A stretch of 46,571 nucleotides of DNA from Bacteroidota bacterium (GTDB lineage Bacteria > Bacteroidota > Bacteroidia > Bacteroidales > Prolixibacteraceae). The stretch is taken from contig JAJUGZ010000025.1 in assembly GCA_029265715.1 (NCBI GenBank), positions 1-46,571 on the forward strand, given 5' to 3'. Below the pieces are notes generated by a model. That model was given only the letters and a program-made list of their open reading frames with translations. It ran no database searches and had not been told where the DNA came from. Both the position numbers and the translations under genes were made by a program. Positions 8,917 to 17,451 of the stretch are shown here, one piece after another (the first letter of the stretch is position 1; every line of letters begins with the position of its first letter).

Positions 8917-8955
8917 AAAAACCTCCAGTCCGGTTGGGTGCTGGAGGTTTTTTTT
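8917..8955. terminator. intrinsic terminator
   Basis: ACCTCCAG at 8921-8928 pairs with CTGGAGGT at 8941-8948, followed by a run of T on the plus strand and preceded by a short A run. It can end the methyltransferase transcript and, less strongly, the convergent glycosyltransferase transcript. Confidence 0.82.
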
Positions 8956-8959
8956 CAGG

Positions 8960-9976
8960 TTAAATAAAAGAGGCATTAAACGCATGTCGGGATGGTTGAT
9001 GCTGTAAAACCAACGATGAAAGAATGGCCCGTGTTTGGTCCGGATAGTCAATCTGGTGCGGTGGAACAGCTTGGGTCCAGCTCCGGATAAGTTCTTCGGA
9101 ATGATGAAAGTTTTTTAATACCAAGATTCCCATTGATTCGAGAAATGCTGCGTTCAGAAACTGTTCGTATTGATTTTGCATGGGGATGACGCACAGTTTT
9201 TTGCCTAAATATAGCGCTTCGGCCGGGCCTTCAAAACCGGCGGTACAAAGCAACCCCTCGCAACTTAAGAAACTTTGGGTAAACCGGTGCAGCGAGACCG
9301 GCTCGATATGGATATGCCCCGAGTCGTAGCTCTCGCTGGTGTGTTTTGAGAAAACCTGCCAGCGAATGTTTCCGATTTTTGAAAGTACCCGGATAATCTG
9401 ATCGTCGGCAAAGGCCGGAAGGTATACGGTAAAATGGCCTTCGTTGCTTGCCGTTGCCTTTCGGATCGACGAGCGGATGACCGGGGTAAATATTTCAGGG
9501 GAAATACGTTGAAAATGAAAGCCGTAATTGATCGGGCAGGGGGCGTAGTGTTTCAGGATGATTTCGCCCAGCCGGTCGCGGAAAGCCGGGCGGGGCGCAT
9601 TGGGGTGCAAAACGGCATTCTGATGGCTCAACCCAATGCATAACTTACGTTGCAGCCGGCATGCCCAGGCCGAGACCGGTTCGAAGTCGCAAATTACCAG
9701 ATCGTATTCGTGGACCGGCAAATGGCGGATGTCGCGCAGAAAGCGGAGCAGGTTAAACCGGACCAGCGTTTTCCAGATATTGACCCCGCCGTGTTTGCCA
9801 AAAATAAAACTCATTCCGTAAAACTGGTATTTGATGGGGAATGGTGCCTTCAGGTCGGTTTGGATGCCGCTGACAAGCACATCGGTTTCGGCCAGTTCCT
9901 GAAGTATCGGGACAATTTCGGTGGCGCGGGCCATGTGCCCGTTCCCGGTTCCTTGTATTGCGTAAAGAATTTTCAT
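8960..9976 (-). CDS. MJ1255-type glycosyltransferase
   Basis: This 338-residue GT-B-fold protein starts with MKILYAIQGTGNGHMARA, the GxGH nucleotide-sugar glycosyltransferase start shared with MurG-like and MJ1255/VC2487 proteins. The C-terminal half has CTAGFEGPAEALYLGKKL (about residues 245-262), the donor-binding loop typical of family 28-like enzymes, followed by VIPMQNQYEQ. It is probably cytoplasmic or membrane-peripheral and glycosylates a lipid or other acceptor. Its start codon abuts the stop of the upstream phosphoesterase gene with no intervening base, so the two are translationally linked. That points to a shared lipid or envelope-glycan pathway; the acceptor is unknown. Confidence 0.82.
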   Translation of the reverse strand: MKILYAIQGTGNGHMARATEIVPILQELAETDVLVSGIQTDLKAPFPIKYQFYGMSFIFGKHGGVNIWKTLVRFNLLRFLRDIRHLPVHEYDLVICDFEPVSAWACRLQRKLCIGLSHQNAVLHPNAPRPAFRDRLGEIILKHYAPCPINYGFHFQRISPEIFTPVIRSSIRKATASNEGHFTVYLPAFADDQIIRVLSKIGNIRWQVFSKHTSESYDSGHIHIEPVSLHRFTQSFLSCEGLLCTAGFEGPAEALYLGKKLCVIPMQNQYEQFLNAAFLESMGILVLKNFHHSEELIRSWTQAVPPHQIDYPDQTRAILSSLVLQHQPSRHAFNASFI

Positions 9977-10828
9977 TTAAAACAGGCTTGCAACAGCAAA
10001 CTCCTCCAATATTTTTCTGTACAATTGTTTTTGGTCCGGAATGAAAAGGTCGTCGCCAACGAGTTCGGGTTCTTCTTCGGCCTCGCCTTTAAAGTAGAGC
10101 AGGTTCCATTCGTTGTTATCGTATTCGGCTGCGGTAAAGTGCTCAACCCAGTCGCCACAATTCAGGTATCTGACAGGGCCTTTATCCGAACTGAGGACCT
10201 TGTCGACCGGGATGTGGGTATGCCCGCAGATAACCGTTTGATAGTTTCGGAAAGCGGCCATGCGGGCAAGCGTCTGCTCGAATTTGGTCAGGGTTGTTTT
10301 ATCTTTCAAAATGCGGTCTTTCATCGATTTGTAAAAAATCACTTCCTTTATGCCGAAGTGCTTTAGTATTTGATTGGTCAGTTTGTTAATGATGGTCAGA
10401 AAGCCATAGGCCGCGGCGCCGAGTTTTGCCAGCCATTTGGCCTGGTGTATAATCAGGTCGAAAATGTCGCCGTGGAAAATCCAGGTCCGGTTGTTGTTCA
10501 GGGTAATTTCAAACTGGTTGACAATTTCAAAATTTCCGATCCGGGTTTTGTTGAATTTCCGAAATACTTCGTCGTGGTTGCCAGTCACGTACACGATCCG
10601 GGTTCCTTTCTCGAGCATCCGGATAATTTGGCGGATAACTTTTAAGTGCGGTTTGGGGAAGTAGTTTCGGGAGAAGCGCCACGAATCAATAATATCGCCG
10701 TTGAGGATGAGGATTCGGGGGTTGATCGATTTGAGGTACTTCAGCAGCGATTTGGCTTTACTGGCATGTGTGCCCAAATGAATGTCGGAAATTACCGAAA
10801 TTTCCAGGGTTCTGATATCATCTTCCAT
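9977..10828 (-). CDS. LpxH-like metallophosphoesterase
   Basis: This 283-residue protein carries the full calcineurin-type metal-binding set: DIHLGT (about residues 15-20), NGDIID (about 43-48), GNHDE (about 81-85), HGDIFD (about 119-124) and GHTHIP (about 202-207). Spacing and the WRFSRNYFPKPH insert resemble the UDP-2,3-diacylglucosamine pyrophosphatase family (LpxH and LpxH-like proteins), which makes lipid X for lipid A. Bacteroidota often carry several such paralogues, so it may not be the main LpxH. Its linkage to a glycosyltransferase gene, which follows without a gap, favours a role in lipid or envelope glycolipid metabolism. The substrate is inferred from the family only. Confidence 0.85.
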   Translation of the reverse strand: MEDDIRTLEISVISDIHLGTHASKAKSLLKYLKSINPRILILNGDIIDSWRFSRNYFPKPHLKVIRQIIRMLEKGTRIVYVTGNHDEVFRKFNKTRIGNFEIVNQFEITLNNNRTWIFHGDIFDLIIHQAKWLAKLGAAAYGFLTIINKLTNQILKHFGIKEVIFYKSMKDRILKDKTTLTKFEQTLARMAAFRNYQTVICGHTHIPVDKVLSSDKGPVRYLNCGDWVEHFTAAEYDNNEWNLLYFKGEAEEEPELVGDDLFIPDQKQLYRKILEEFAVASLF

Positions 10829-10923
10829 TAGTCAATCATCACATAATTCCGAAAGTAAAGATGAAATGATATTATTACGAGGAAGTTACAGAAAGAATAA
10901 AGTTTGATAAAAGATAAGGGAAT

Positions 10924-10968
10924 AAAAAAGCCCTGTTCGGAACTTAAACCAGAACAGGGCCTTTTTTT
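10924..10968 (-). terminator. terminator of susCD pair 1
   Basis: GCCCTGTTC at 10930-10938 pairs with GAACAGGGC at 10952-10960, flanked by A on the left and a T run on the right, so it can work in both directions. It lies 16 bases past the stop of the minus-strand susD gene. Confidence 0.85.
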
Positions 10969-10983
10969 ATGTAGATAGAATTA

Positions 10984-12558
10984 TTATCGGGTTCCACCAG
11001 CCCACCAAACCGGTTCCGTATAAACATACTGCCCGTTTCCATAAGCTTTTTGCACAGCAGGGTTCGTTGTTGTATCATCATTCCCATAGGGGCAACGAAG
11101 TGGAAACTGGTTCGGATTTTTCAATGTTACAAGATTTTCGCCTAATCCTTTCATCCGGCGGATATCATTGTAACATTCGGTCGATTCGCCTGAAGCCCCA
11201 AAGAATGCCAGATATTTTTGATTCATGGTTTCTTTCAGCGGGTTACTTTCAAACAACGGTTTTACACTTGTTTCGAAATATGATTCAGCTTCGGCTTTAG
11301 TAATCGGATTAGTTGTTTCAGTAAGGCCGCCATATCCGAGGACTGACGGGGCATTCATTGCTGCGGCAACATTTATTTCCGTATTTGCAATGCCTGCCAC
11401 AACAGCATCTTTCAATACACTTCTTGCTTCTTCAGCGCGTTTTAAGCGACAAAGAGCTTCAGCTTTCAGAAAAAGAACCTCGTGATAGCTTAATAACAAC
11501 GTTGGGGCTGTTTGCGAGAATACAAAAGCGGACGTGTTGTAATAATATTGGACCTGTTCGTTTTCTCCGTTTGGTGCCATAAAGAATGCTTCATCATCTG
11601 CGCCGGTCATTTGTACCCAATTAGCGTCAATAAACACGCGACGGATACGGGGGTCGTTACGTTCAATTAATTTTTCAGAAATGCTTTTACTGGCGGCTAG
11701 ACCATCGCGGCTCCACTGATAGTCAAACAACGGATTGAGATTCGACGCATCATAGATTGCAAAAGCGGCTTGTTCTGCAGCCGATTTAAAAGATTTATCG
11801 GCATATTCGATTACCTTTTCCAATGTTTGTGTCGCATTTGTTGATCTCTTCAGCAAGCGCATTGTATAACGTGCTTTTAACCCGTAAGCAAATTTCAGCC
11901 ATTTTGCTTTATCTCCACCGTACATTAAATCGTACGATCCCATCGGGCCAGTTGCATGAGCATCTGAGCCCTGAAGATCTTGAATGGCAGCATCGAGGTA
12001 TTGCATGATGCCGACATAAATTTCTTGTTGAGTATCAATTTTAGGATTCATGTAGGGCGGAATGCCATCTTCTGCCGGCAAGGCGGCCTGGCTCCATGGG
12101 GTATCCCCAAACATATCAGCCAGTAAAGCCGAGTTATAGGCTGCCATAACTTCGGCGGCTCCTTTTGTAACAAGGTTTCCTTGCTGGCTACCACCTTCAG
12201 AACATTTTTCGATTACGATGCGGGCATTTTTCAATGTCGAATACAAATTGCCCCAGACGTTATTAAAGGTAGAGGCAGAGGAGGGTTCGCCTTCCCGGTG
12301 TTCGGCGCGCCACAATTGGTTGTGAGTCCCGACTTCGTGTTCAACGTAGGCAGCTGCATAGGTATTGATATCGCCGCCGGCATTCGAGAATGCAGTAGAA
12401 GTGATCACATCGGCCATGATGAATTTTGCCGGGACATCTTTGGTGTGGTTTTTATCCTCGTTAATATTGTCCATGGTGTCTTCAGAGCAAGACACGACAA
12501 TGGCGGACAAAAGGATCGTTGTGAGGATACTTTTTGATGTATTATTGAATAATTTCAT
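10984..12558 (-). CDS. SusD/RagB-like surface lipoprotein (SusD-like type 2)
   Basis: This 524-residue lipoprotein has a lipobox ending at Cys24 (SAIVVSC) followed by acidic residues (SEDTMDN), consistent with outer-membrane surface display in Bacteroidota. The N-terminal TPR-like helices with WGNLYSTLKNARIVIEKC (about 101-118) and MLADMFGDTPW-like text (LLADMFGDTPWSQA, about 144-157) match the SusD-like family PF12771. It forms the ligand-binding lid of the SusCD transporter with the protein encoded 15 bases upstream (12574-15768). The ligand, an oligosaccharide or peptide, cannot be read from the sequence. It differs clearly from the second SusD in this window (22101-23645), which is of the SusD_RagB type. 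Confidence 0.92.
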   Translation of the reverse strand: MKLFNNTSKSILTTILLSAIVVSCSEDTMDNINEDKNHTKDVPAKFIMADVITSTAFSNAGGDINTYAAAYVEHEVGTHNQLWRAEHREGEPSSASTFNNVWGNLYSTLKNARIVIEKCSEGGSQQGNLVTKGAAEVMAAYNSALLADMFGDTPWSQAALPAEDGIPPYMNPKIDTQQEIYVGIMQYLDAAIQDLQGSDAHATGPMGSYDLMYGGDKAKWLKFAYGLKARYTMRLLKRSTNATQTLEKVIEYADKSFKSAAEQAAFAIYDASNLNPLFDYQWSRDGLAASKSISEKLIERNDPRIRRVFIDANWVQMTGADDEAFFMAPNGENEQVQYYYNTSAFVFSQTAPTLLLSYHEVLFLKAEALCRLKRAEEARSVLKDAVVAGIANTEINVAAAMNAPSVLGYGGLTETTNPITKAEAESYFETSVKPLFESNPLKETMNQKYLAFFGASGESTECYNDIRRMKGLGENLVTLKNPNQFPLRCPYGNDDTTTNPAVQKAYGNGQYVYTEPVWWAGGTR

Positions 12559-12573
12559 GTTCTATTATTTTTT

Positions 12574-15500
12574 TTAGAAGTTCAAGTTAATGCCAAAGCC
12601 ATAGCTTGCTGCTCCGGGGAGAGAGAATCGTTCAAAGGCACCACTCATATTATTATTGCCCTGAGTTGCTTCGGGGTCCAGTCCGTCCATTTCAGACCAT
12701 AAAATCAGGTTTCTTGCAAATACGTTCACGTTTACACTCAGGTCTGTTTTATGGAATACCGGATAACTGAGGGCAATCTCACGAAGTTTTACAAATGAAT
12801 TGTCGTAAATCATAGACTCAGAAATGTTGTTCAGCTTGTTGAAATAGGCTTGGGCATTGGCTCCGCTGATTTGGATATCGTTGGGTGCATAAATTGGCTT
12901 GCCATTGCTGTCTGTTCCTGTCACTTTCACAGCTGGTAATTCAAACAGGAATGAATCCATTTTGCGGAAATCTGCAGAATGTTGACTTACACCATAGTAA
13001 TCTAACAACCCTCTTGTTCCACTGTACATCTGACCGCCACATTTCCATTCTAAAACAGCCGACAGTTTAACCTTGTGTACTTCGACAGATGTATTGAATC
13101 CTAAGCGGAAGTCTGGAGAAACCGTTCCAATAACTTTTTCTTCTCCTGCCTGGGGCATACCAGTTTCATCAACAACAATCTGTCCGGCCTCGTTGCGTAA
13201 ATAGCTTACGCCATAAATAACAGGGAATTTATATCCAATTCCGGCGCGTACTTGTGGTTCAACGAACCCCCCGAGGAAAATGCTATTTACACCAGGAGCA
13301 AGTTCGTCGACATAATTGTCGATTTTTGAGAAGTTAAACGCGAAATCCCATTTCAGGTTCTTCTTGTTGACAGGAGTAACCGCTAACGTAAACTCGTGCG
13401 AATTGGTATGGATAGATCCCCCATTTGTCATTAAGCTTGAATATCCGGTTGAAGTTGCCAAAGGAACTTCGAAAATTTGATCTTCAACATTTTGACGTGA
13501 GAACGTGTAGTTGAACGAGAACAGTCCGTTAAGGAAAGTCAGATCGGTTCCGATTTCATAAGAAACCGTGTTCTGTGGTTTCAGGTTCGGGTCGTAGATT
13601 GTAGAATAGGGGGTATAAGCAACCACACTTCCGATCGGATAAACAATCGGGGTTCCTGATGAGAAACCACCCCCGTATGAAGGTGTTGAATAGAAACTGT
13701 TGTAATAGTTTCCGGCCTGACCAACTTCGGCATACGAGGTACGAAGTTTTCCGTATGTCAGGAAGTCATTTTTCAGCGACTCAAGTTCTGTAAATACCCA
13801 TCCGAGAGAAACTGAAGGATAGAAGAACGAACGATTATTTCGCGGCATTGTTGAAACAACATCATTACGTCCTGTAACATTCAGGAATAGCATGTTCTGA
13901 TAAGAAAGAGCTAAGTTCCCAAATACACCGACCGTTCTTTCTTTACGATATGATTCTGAAGCCTGGTAAACAGAAGCATTGTCGATGTGGTTCCATCCCG
14001 GGAAATTGAAATCTTTTCCGTAAGCTTCCGTAAATTTTCTGTTGTAACCCACGAATTCATTTCCGAGTACGGCGTCCAAGACTAATTTGTCGTTAATTTT
14101 CCAGTTGTATGTTGCGGTCAGCAGAGAGTTCATTTCGTTAATTGTATAGCTGTAATGATCAACCTCTCCTTTACCGTTGGCGTGTCCATATCCCCAAACG
14201 TCGCTATAATTCGTTGTATAAGAATCGTTACCCAATTGGTATTTGACGTCCAGCTTCTGATTCTCGGTGTTGAATTTAGTTGAATATTTTACATATACGT
14301 TACCGAAGGCGCGTTGCAATTTCTCGGTGAACTTATTGTTTTTGATTGCCCAATAGGCTCCATCGAACCCACTTGTTCCGCGATACGTGTTTTGGGTATA
14401 GGGGTCCCCATCAATGTGAGATGGGATTCCGGCCAGGTCGTAGCTTGGCGGAGCTCCGAAAACGGTGGCCACGATACCATTATTGGCAGAACTTTGTTTG
14501 TTCAGGTTTGAAGAAATGAAGTTGCCAGAGAATCCGGTTGTCCAGTTTTCATGTAATTGCGCTTCAGCCGAAACCTTGAAGTTGTACCGATCCAGTCCGG
14601 TTGAAGGGACAATACCATCGGAAGAGGTATTACCCATCGACAATGCAAAATTCCCTTTGTCGAAAGCTTGGGCAATATTTACTGAATTACTCCAGGTAAC
14701 GCCTGTATCAAAGAATTCTTTTGCATTATCGTAAGCTTGTGGTTTGGCCCAAGGATCCAACCCGGCTTTAGCACGCTGAGGAACGTAATACATTCCTTCA
14801 TGCATCCCGTATTTTTGAGTGTAAGAGTTATTTGTGTTCCCACCATACGTTGTACTGTTGGGCAGTTCCTCAATTTTAGGGCCCCAGCTTGTTGAGGCAG
14901 TAGGGTTATATTTCCCTCCGGTTCCCTGGGCAAACTCTTTCTGAAAATCAGGAAGGGTCGAAATCACATCAAACGACATGTTAGTATTAAATGAAATTTG
15001 AGGTTTCCCTTTCTTTGCTCCTTTTCCGCTTTTAGTTGTAATAACGATTACCCCGTTTGATGCGCGCATACCATAAAGTGCAGATGCAGCCTGCCCTTTC
15101 AGAATGTTGATACTTTCAATGTCGTTGGGGTCAATATCAATCGCACGGTTAGCAAAGTCTGTTCCTGTTACAGAGTTGCCGGTATCAACATCCGAGGTCG
15201 AAGAAACCGGTGTCCCGTCAATAATATAAAGAGGCGTGTTGTTTCCTGTGAATGAGCGGGAGCCGCGGATGGTGATTTTCGACGAAGCTCCAGGCATGCC
15301 AGAAGACGGAGATATTTCTACTCCGGATACTTTCCCCTGAATCGCTCCGGCAAGGTTGTTGTTGGCGGCAATCGTCAGGTCTTCTGAATTTACATTCTGG
15401 ACTGCATATCCTAATGCCTTTTTGTCCCGGCTGATTCCCATTGCCGTTACTACAACTTCGTCAACTCCAATTACTTCAGGGTCTAACTGCACGGTGTAGG

Positions 15501-15768
15501 TCGTAGCCGAAGTTAATGCGACTTCTTTGGTTTTCATCCCGACAAACGAAAATGTGAGTGTTTTCGACGTTTCCGGAATGTTGATTTTGAAGGTCCCTTC
15601 CATATCGGTTATCGAACCGATGGTTGTCCCTTTTACGGACACCGAAACACCCGGTATCGGCAGCCCGTCTTCACTCGATGTAACTGTTCCCGTAATTAAT
15701 CTTGTCTGAGCATGAAGTCCAAGGATGCTAAGAACAAGAATAACTACAAGTAATAATCCTTTTTTCAT
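12574..15768 (-). CDS. SusC/RagA-type TonB-linked outer-membrane transporter, no STN domain
   Basis: This 1064-residue transporter has a signal peptide (1-20, cleavage at LHA-Q) and a CarboxypepD_reg-like domain (about 24-96; ITGTVTSSEDGLPIPGVSV, FSFVGM). A TonB box DEVVVTA follows (about 103-109). The plug domain (about 115-235) has the SusC hallmark PLYIIDGTPV and DIESINILKGQAASALYG. A beta barrel runs to the aromatic C-terminal FGINLNF. No STN domain precedes the CDR domain, so it is not expected to signal through a FecR anti-sigma factor, unlike the SusC at 18770. It is the first gene of a two-gene operon with the SusD at 10984. A long leader (15769 onward) contains possible regulatory elements. 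Confidence 0.95.
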   Translation of the reverse strand: MKKGLLLVVILVLSILGLHAQTRLITGTVTSSEDGLPIPGVSVSVKGTTIGSITDMEGTFKINIPETSKTLTFSFVGMKTKEVALTSATTYTVQLDPEVIGVDEVVVTAMGISRDKKALGYAVQNVNSEDLTIAANNNLAGAIQGKVSGVEISPSSGMPGASSKITIRGSRSFTGNNTPLYIIDGTPVSSTSDVDTGNSVTGTDFANRAIDIDPNDIESINILKGQAASALYGMRASNGVIVITTKSGKGAKKGKPQISFNTNMSFDVISTLPDFQKEFAQGTGGKYNPTASTSWGPKIEELPNSTTYGGNTNNSYTQKYGMHEGMYYVPQRAKAGLDPWAKPQAYDNAKEFFDTGVTWSNSVNIAQAFDKGNFALSMGNTSSDGIVPSTGLDRYNFKVSAEAQLHENWTTGFSGNFISSNLNKQSSANNGIVATVFGAPPSYDLAGIPSHIDGDPYTQNTYRGTSGFDGAYWAIKNNKFTEKLQRAFGNVYVKYSTKFNTENQKLDVKYQLGNDSYTTNYSDVWGYGHANGKGEVDHYSYTINEMNSLLTATYNWKINDKLVLDAVLGNEFVGYNRKFTEAYGKDFNFPGWNHIDNASVYQASESYRKERTVGVFGNLALSYQNMLFLNVTGRNDVVSTMPRNNRSFFYPSVSLGWVFTELESLKNDFLTYGKLRTSYAEVGQAGNYYNSFYSTPSYGGGFSSGTPIVYPIGSVVAYTPYSTIYDPNLKPQNTVSYEIGTDLTFLNGLFSFNYTFSRQNVEDQIFEVPLATSTGYSSLMTNGGSIHTNSHEFTLAVTPVNKKNLKWDFAFNFSKIDNYVDELAPGVNSIFLGGFVEPQVRAGIGYKFPVIYGVSYLRNEAGQIVVDETGMPQAGEEKVIGTVSPDFRLGFNTSVEVHKVKLSAVLEWKCGGQMYSGTRGLLDYYGVSQHSADFRKMDSFLFELPAVKVTGTDSNGKPIYAPNDIQISGANAQAYFNKLNNISESMIYDNSFVKLREIALSYPVFHKTDLSVNVNVFARNLILWSEMDGLDPEATQGNNNMSGAFERFSLPGAASYGFGINLNF

Positions 15769-15975
15769 AGACTAAAAATTAAGGTTAAATTATAATAGCT
15801 CTTTTCTTTGGTTTCGGTAATTGTCAGATTAGTTGGTCGGCACAGCCCGGCGAAAAAAGAAACGGTATTAACAACAGCTGTTTCTATGCAGGTTGACTTA
15901 AATAACTGTTTCCTGAATTCCCCTTTTTTGTTGACCTGACTTCGCTTGCTCCCATTCTGTTGAAAGCGAAACAAC

Positions 15976-15983
15976 CAAACATA
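15976..15983 (-). promoter_or_regulatory. candidate -7 box for susC-1
   Basis: The minus strand reads TATGTTTG, an exact match to the Bacteroidota TAnnTTTG element. It would give a leader of about 200 bases before the susC start at 15768. No clear TTTG -33 element lies at the usual distance. Confidence 0.35.
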
Positions 15984-16151
15984 TTTAAAATAGGCGGACA
16001 GGTGTTTTTTTATCAATATGGGGGTTTTAACCTTGGGTGAAAGACTTGTAACGATCAATTAAGGGGGGACTAAATTGGAAAAATGCTGTTTGTTTCCCGA
16101 AAAGCGTATTTTGTAGATTAATCGCGCCAGTTGGTTGATTTGTGGATTTTT

Positions 16152-16187
16152 TATAAAAAAAAACCTCCGGAGGGGGAGTCCGGAGGT
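16152..16187 (-). terminator. intrinsic terminator inside the susC-1 upstream region
   Basis: ACCTCCGGA at 16163-16171 pairs with TCCGGAGGT at 16179-16187 with a 7-base loop. On the minus strand the hairpin is followed by a long T run (A run at 16155-16163 on the plus strand). No protein gene ends here, so it must end a short RNA or attenuate the susC-1 leader. Confidence 0.75.
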
Positions 16188-16327
16188 AAGTACCTTAAGA
16201 TGAAAAATCTGCCAGGTAAGGCACATTTCGCAAATGTTTGAGATTAATACCTTTTTTTGATGCTGTTTAACTTTCTCTATGAAAAAAATCGCGTTCTGTG
16301 CCTGAAAACACATTGTTGCTGTTTTCG
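16152..16327 (-). ncRNA. predicted short transcript or attenuated leader upstream of susC-1
   Basis: A minus-strand TATGTTTG element (16332-16339) with a TTTG about 17 bases upstream would start RNA near 16327. The terminator at 16152-16187 would end it after about 170 bases. The interval has no credible coding frame. It could be a free sRNA or a 5' leader of susC-1 whose read-through is regulated. This is prediction from promoter and terminator alone. Confidence 0.35.
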
Positions 16328-16331
16328 TATT

Positions 16332-16360
16332 CAAACATAAAAAAATGGATTTTCCCCAAA
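16332..16360 (-). promoter_or_regulatory. candidate promoter of the leader/sRNA
   Basis: On the minus strand TTTG (16357-16360) and TATGTTTG (16332-16339) are separated by 17 bases. The -7 motif is exact for Bacteroidota; the spacing is slightly short. Confidence 0.4.
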
Positions 16361-16512
16361 TTCCGAAATCAATGAATGGCGCAAACAAACAAACGAACGG
16401 ATATAAACCATAATCCCGGTACGAGTATTTGGCAGTTCATGGGTTATTACAGGTCATTGGGCCGTTAATTCAGTGCTTGCACGCTATTTCCCTGGTAATT
16501 CAATTTACTTAA

Positions 16513-16526
16513 TGCAAACGTTTGCA
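16513..16526. promoter_or_regulatory. LacI-family-type operator palindrome
   Basis: TGCAAACGTTTGCA is a perfect 14-base palindrome with the central CG and the TGnAAnCGnTTnCA pattern bound by many LacI/PurR/CcpA-type regulators. It sits 235 bases before the sigma-factor ATG and about 175 bases upstream of the predicted minus-strand promoter, inside the control region shared by both SusCD loci. No LacI-type gene is in the window. Confidence 0.5.
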
Positions 16527-16726
16527 GTGTTTTAGTAATTCGGTGAGGAAATTTTTTCAAAAAAAAAAACTGAAGTGCAATTTTTTTGAGTTTGGGCTGA
16601 TCACTTGTTGAAATCTATTCGTAGTCAGCATAAATGTCAAATTTACATTTTCATGTTTCCGACAGATGTTTTGCAAATGGCTTTTGTTTGTATTATGTTA
16701 ATGCACATATTGATTTTTAAAAGCTA

Positions 16727-16734
16727 TAAATTTG
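16727..16734 (+). promoter_or_regulatory. candidate -7 box for the ECF sigma gene
   Basis: TAAATTTG matches TAnnTTTG exactly and lies 26 bases before the ATG at 16761. No good -33 TTTG is seen at 19-21 bases upstream, so support is modest. Confidence 0.35.
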
Positions 16735-16760
16735 AGATAACCGAACTAATAACTAAAACC

Positions 16761-17378
16761 ATGTTTTCTCAGGTAAGCCCAAGCGATGAACGTATTCTTT
16801 GGAAAAGGTTTCTCGACGGAGATGACCATGTTTTAAGCATTATTTATATGCAGCATGTAAATAAGTTATACGACTATGGTTGCAAGATTTGCCCGGATAA
16901 AAATCTGGTAAAAGATTGCATTCAGGAAGTGTTTTGCGTGTTAATCCGAAACCGGAAAAATCTATCCGAAACCGATAATATAAGGCTATACTTGCTTAAG
17001 GCTTTAAAGCGGAAATTAATTCGCGAGATGACTATTCAAAATGCCAGCTCAAAGATCTCGGTCGAGAATAATTTTTCATTCCTGATCGAATATCCTGAAC
17101 GAACATTATTTGACGACATGGGGTTTTCAGAAGCATTGCAGGAAAAGCTTCATGAAGCCTTGCTACAACTAACCGACCGACAAAAAGAAGCGATCTATCT
17201 TCGTTTTAACAAAGGGCTTGGCTATCAGGAAATATCAGAACTTCTTAATCTGAATTATCAATCATCGAGGGCACTGGTTCATCGTGCGATTGAAAAGCTT
17301 CGGGAATTGTTAAGCGAAGTCAAAGAGAATATCTTCCAGTTGTTGTTTATGCTGTTCCATCCGTCAGATGCTTTATAG
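16761..17378 (+). CDS. FecI-type ECF sigma factor
   Basis: This 205-residue sigma-70 family protein has region 2 (about residues 18-85, with KDCIQEVFCVLIRNRKNL as the helix around region 2.2) and region 4 (about 130-185). The region 4 text is LTDRQKEAIYLRFNKGLGYQEI then a helix-turn-helix, as in Bacteroidota ECF factors of the FecI/SigW-like group. The frame is open to a TTG at 16605, but family alignment and the preceding AT-rich leader favour ATG 16761. It heads a plus-strand cluster of anti-sigma factor, STN-type SusC and SusD, so it probably directs RNA polymerase to the SusC promoter when released. The target promoter was not identified. Confidence 0.92.
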   Translation: MFSQVSPSDERILWKRFLDGDDHVLSIIYMQHVNKLYDYGCKICPDKNLVKDCIQEVFCVLIRNRKNLSETDNIRLYLLKALKRKLIREMTIQNASSKISVENNFSFLIEYPERTLFDDMGFSEALQEKLHEALLQLTDRQKEAIYLRFNKGLGYQEISELLNLNYQSSRALVHRAIEKLRELLSEVKENIFQLLFMLFHPSDAL

Positions 17379-17451
17379 CAGTAAATTTTTTTGTAGAAAT
17401 ACCATCAACAAAATCAGCGTTGCTGTCTTTTGCAGGTAGAATGTGAAGTTT

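Larger units (their letters stand above)
15769..16760. other. 1-kb divergent control region between the two SusCD loci
   Basis: This is the longest gene-free stretch of the window, between susC-1 (minus) and the ECF sigma gene (plus). It holds two identical minus-strand TATGTTTG elements, an intrinsic terminator pointing toward susC-1, a 14-base LacI-type palindrome and a plus-strand TAAATTTG element before the sigma gene, each listed separately. Short minus-strand frames (15765-16058, 16059-16388) lack protein character and are not called. Confidence 0.6.

Noticed and set aside
15765-16058. 97-codon minus-strand frame just before susC-1
   Set aside because: It overlaps the susC start and the candidate promoter, with no domain, signal peptide or start context.
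16059-16388. 109-codon minus-strand frame upstream of susC-1
   Set aside because: It spans the intrinsic terminator hairpin, has no family features, and its composition fits AT-rich non-coding DNA.
16381-16400. Short CAAA tandem run suggesting a repeat array
   Set aside because: Only three units and no longer periodicity; simple sequence.
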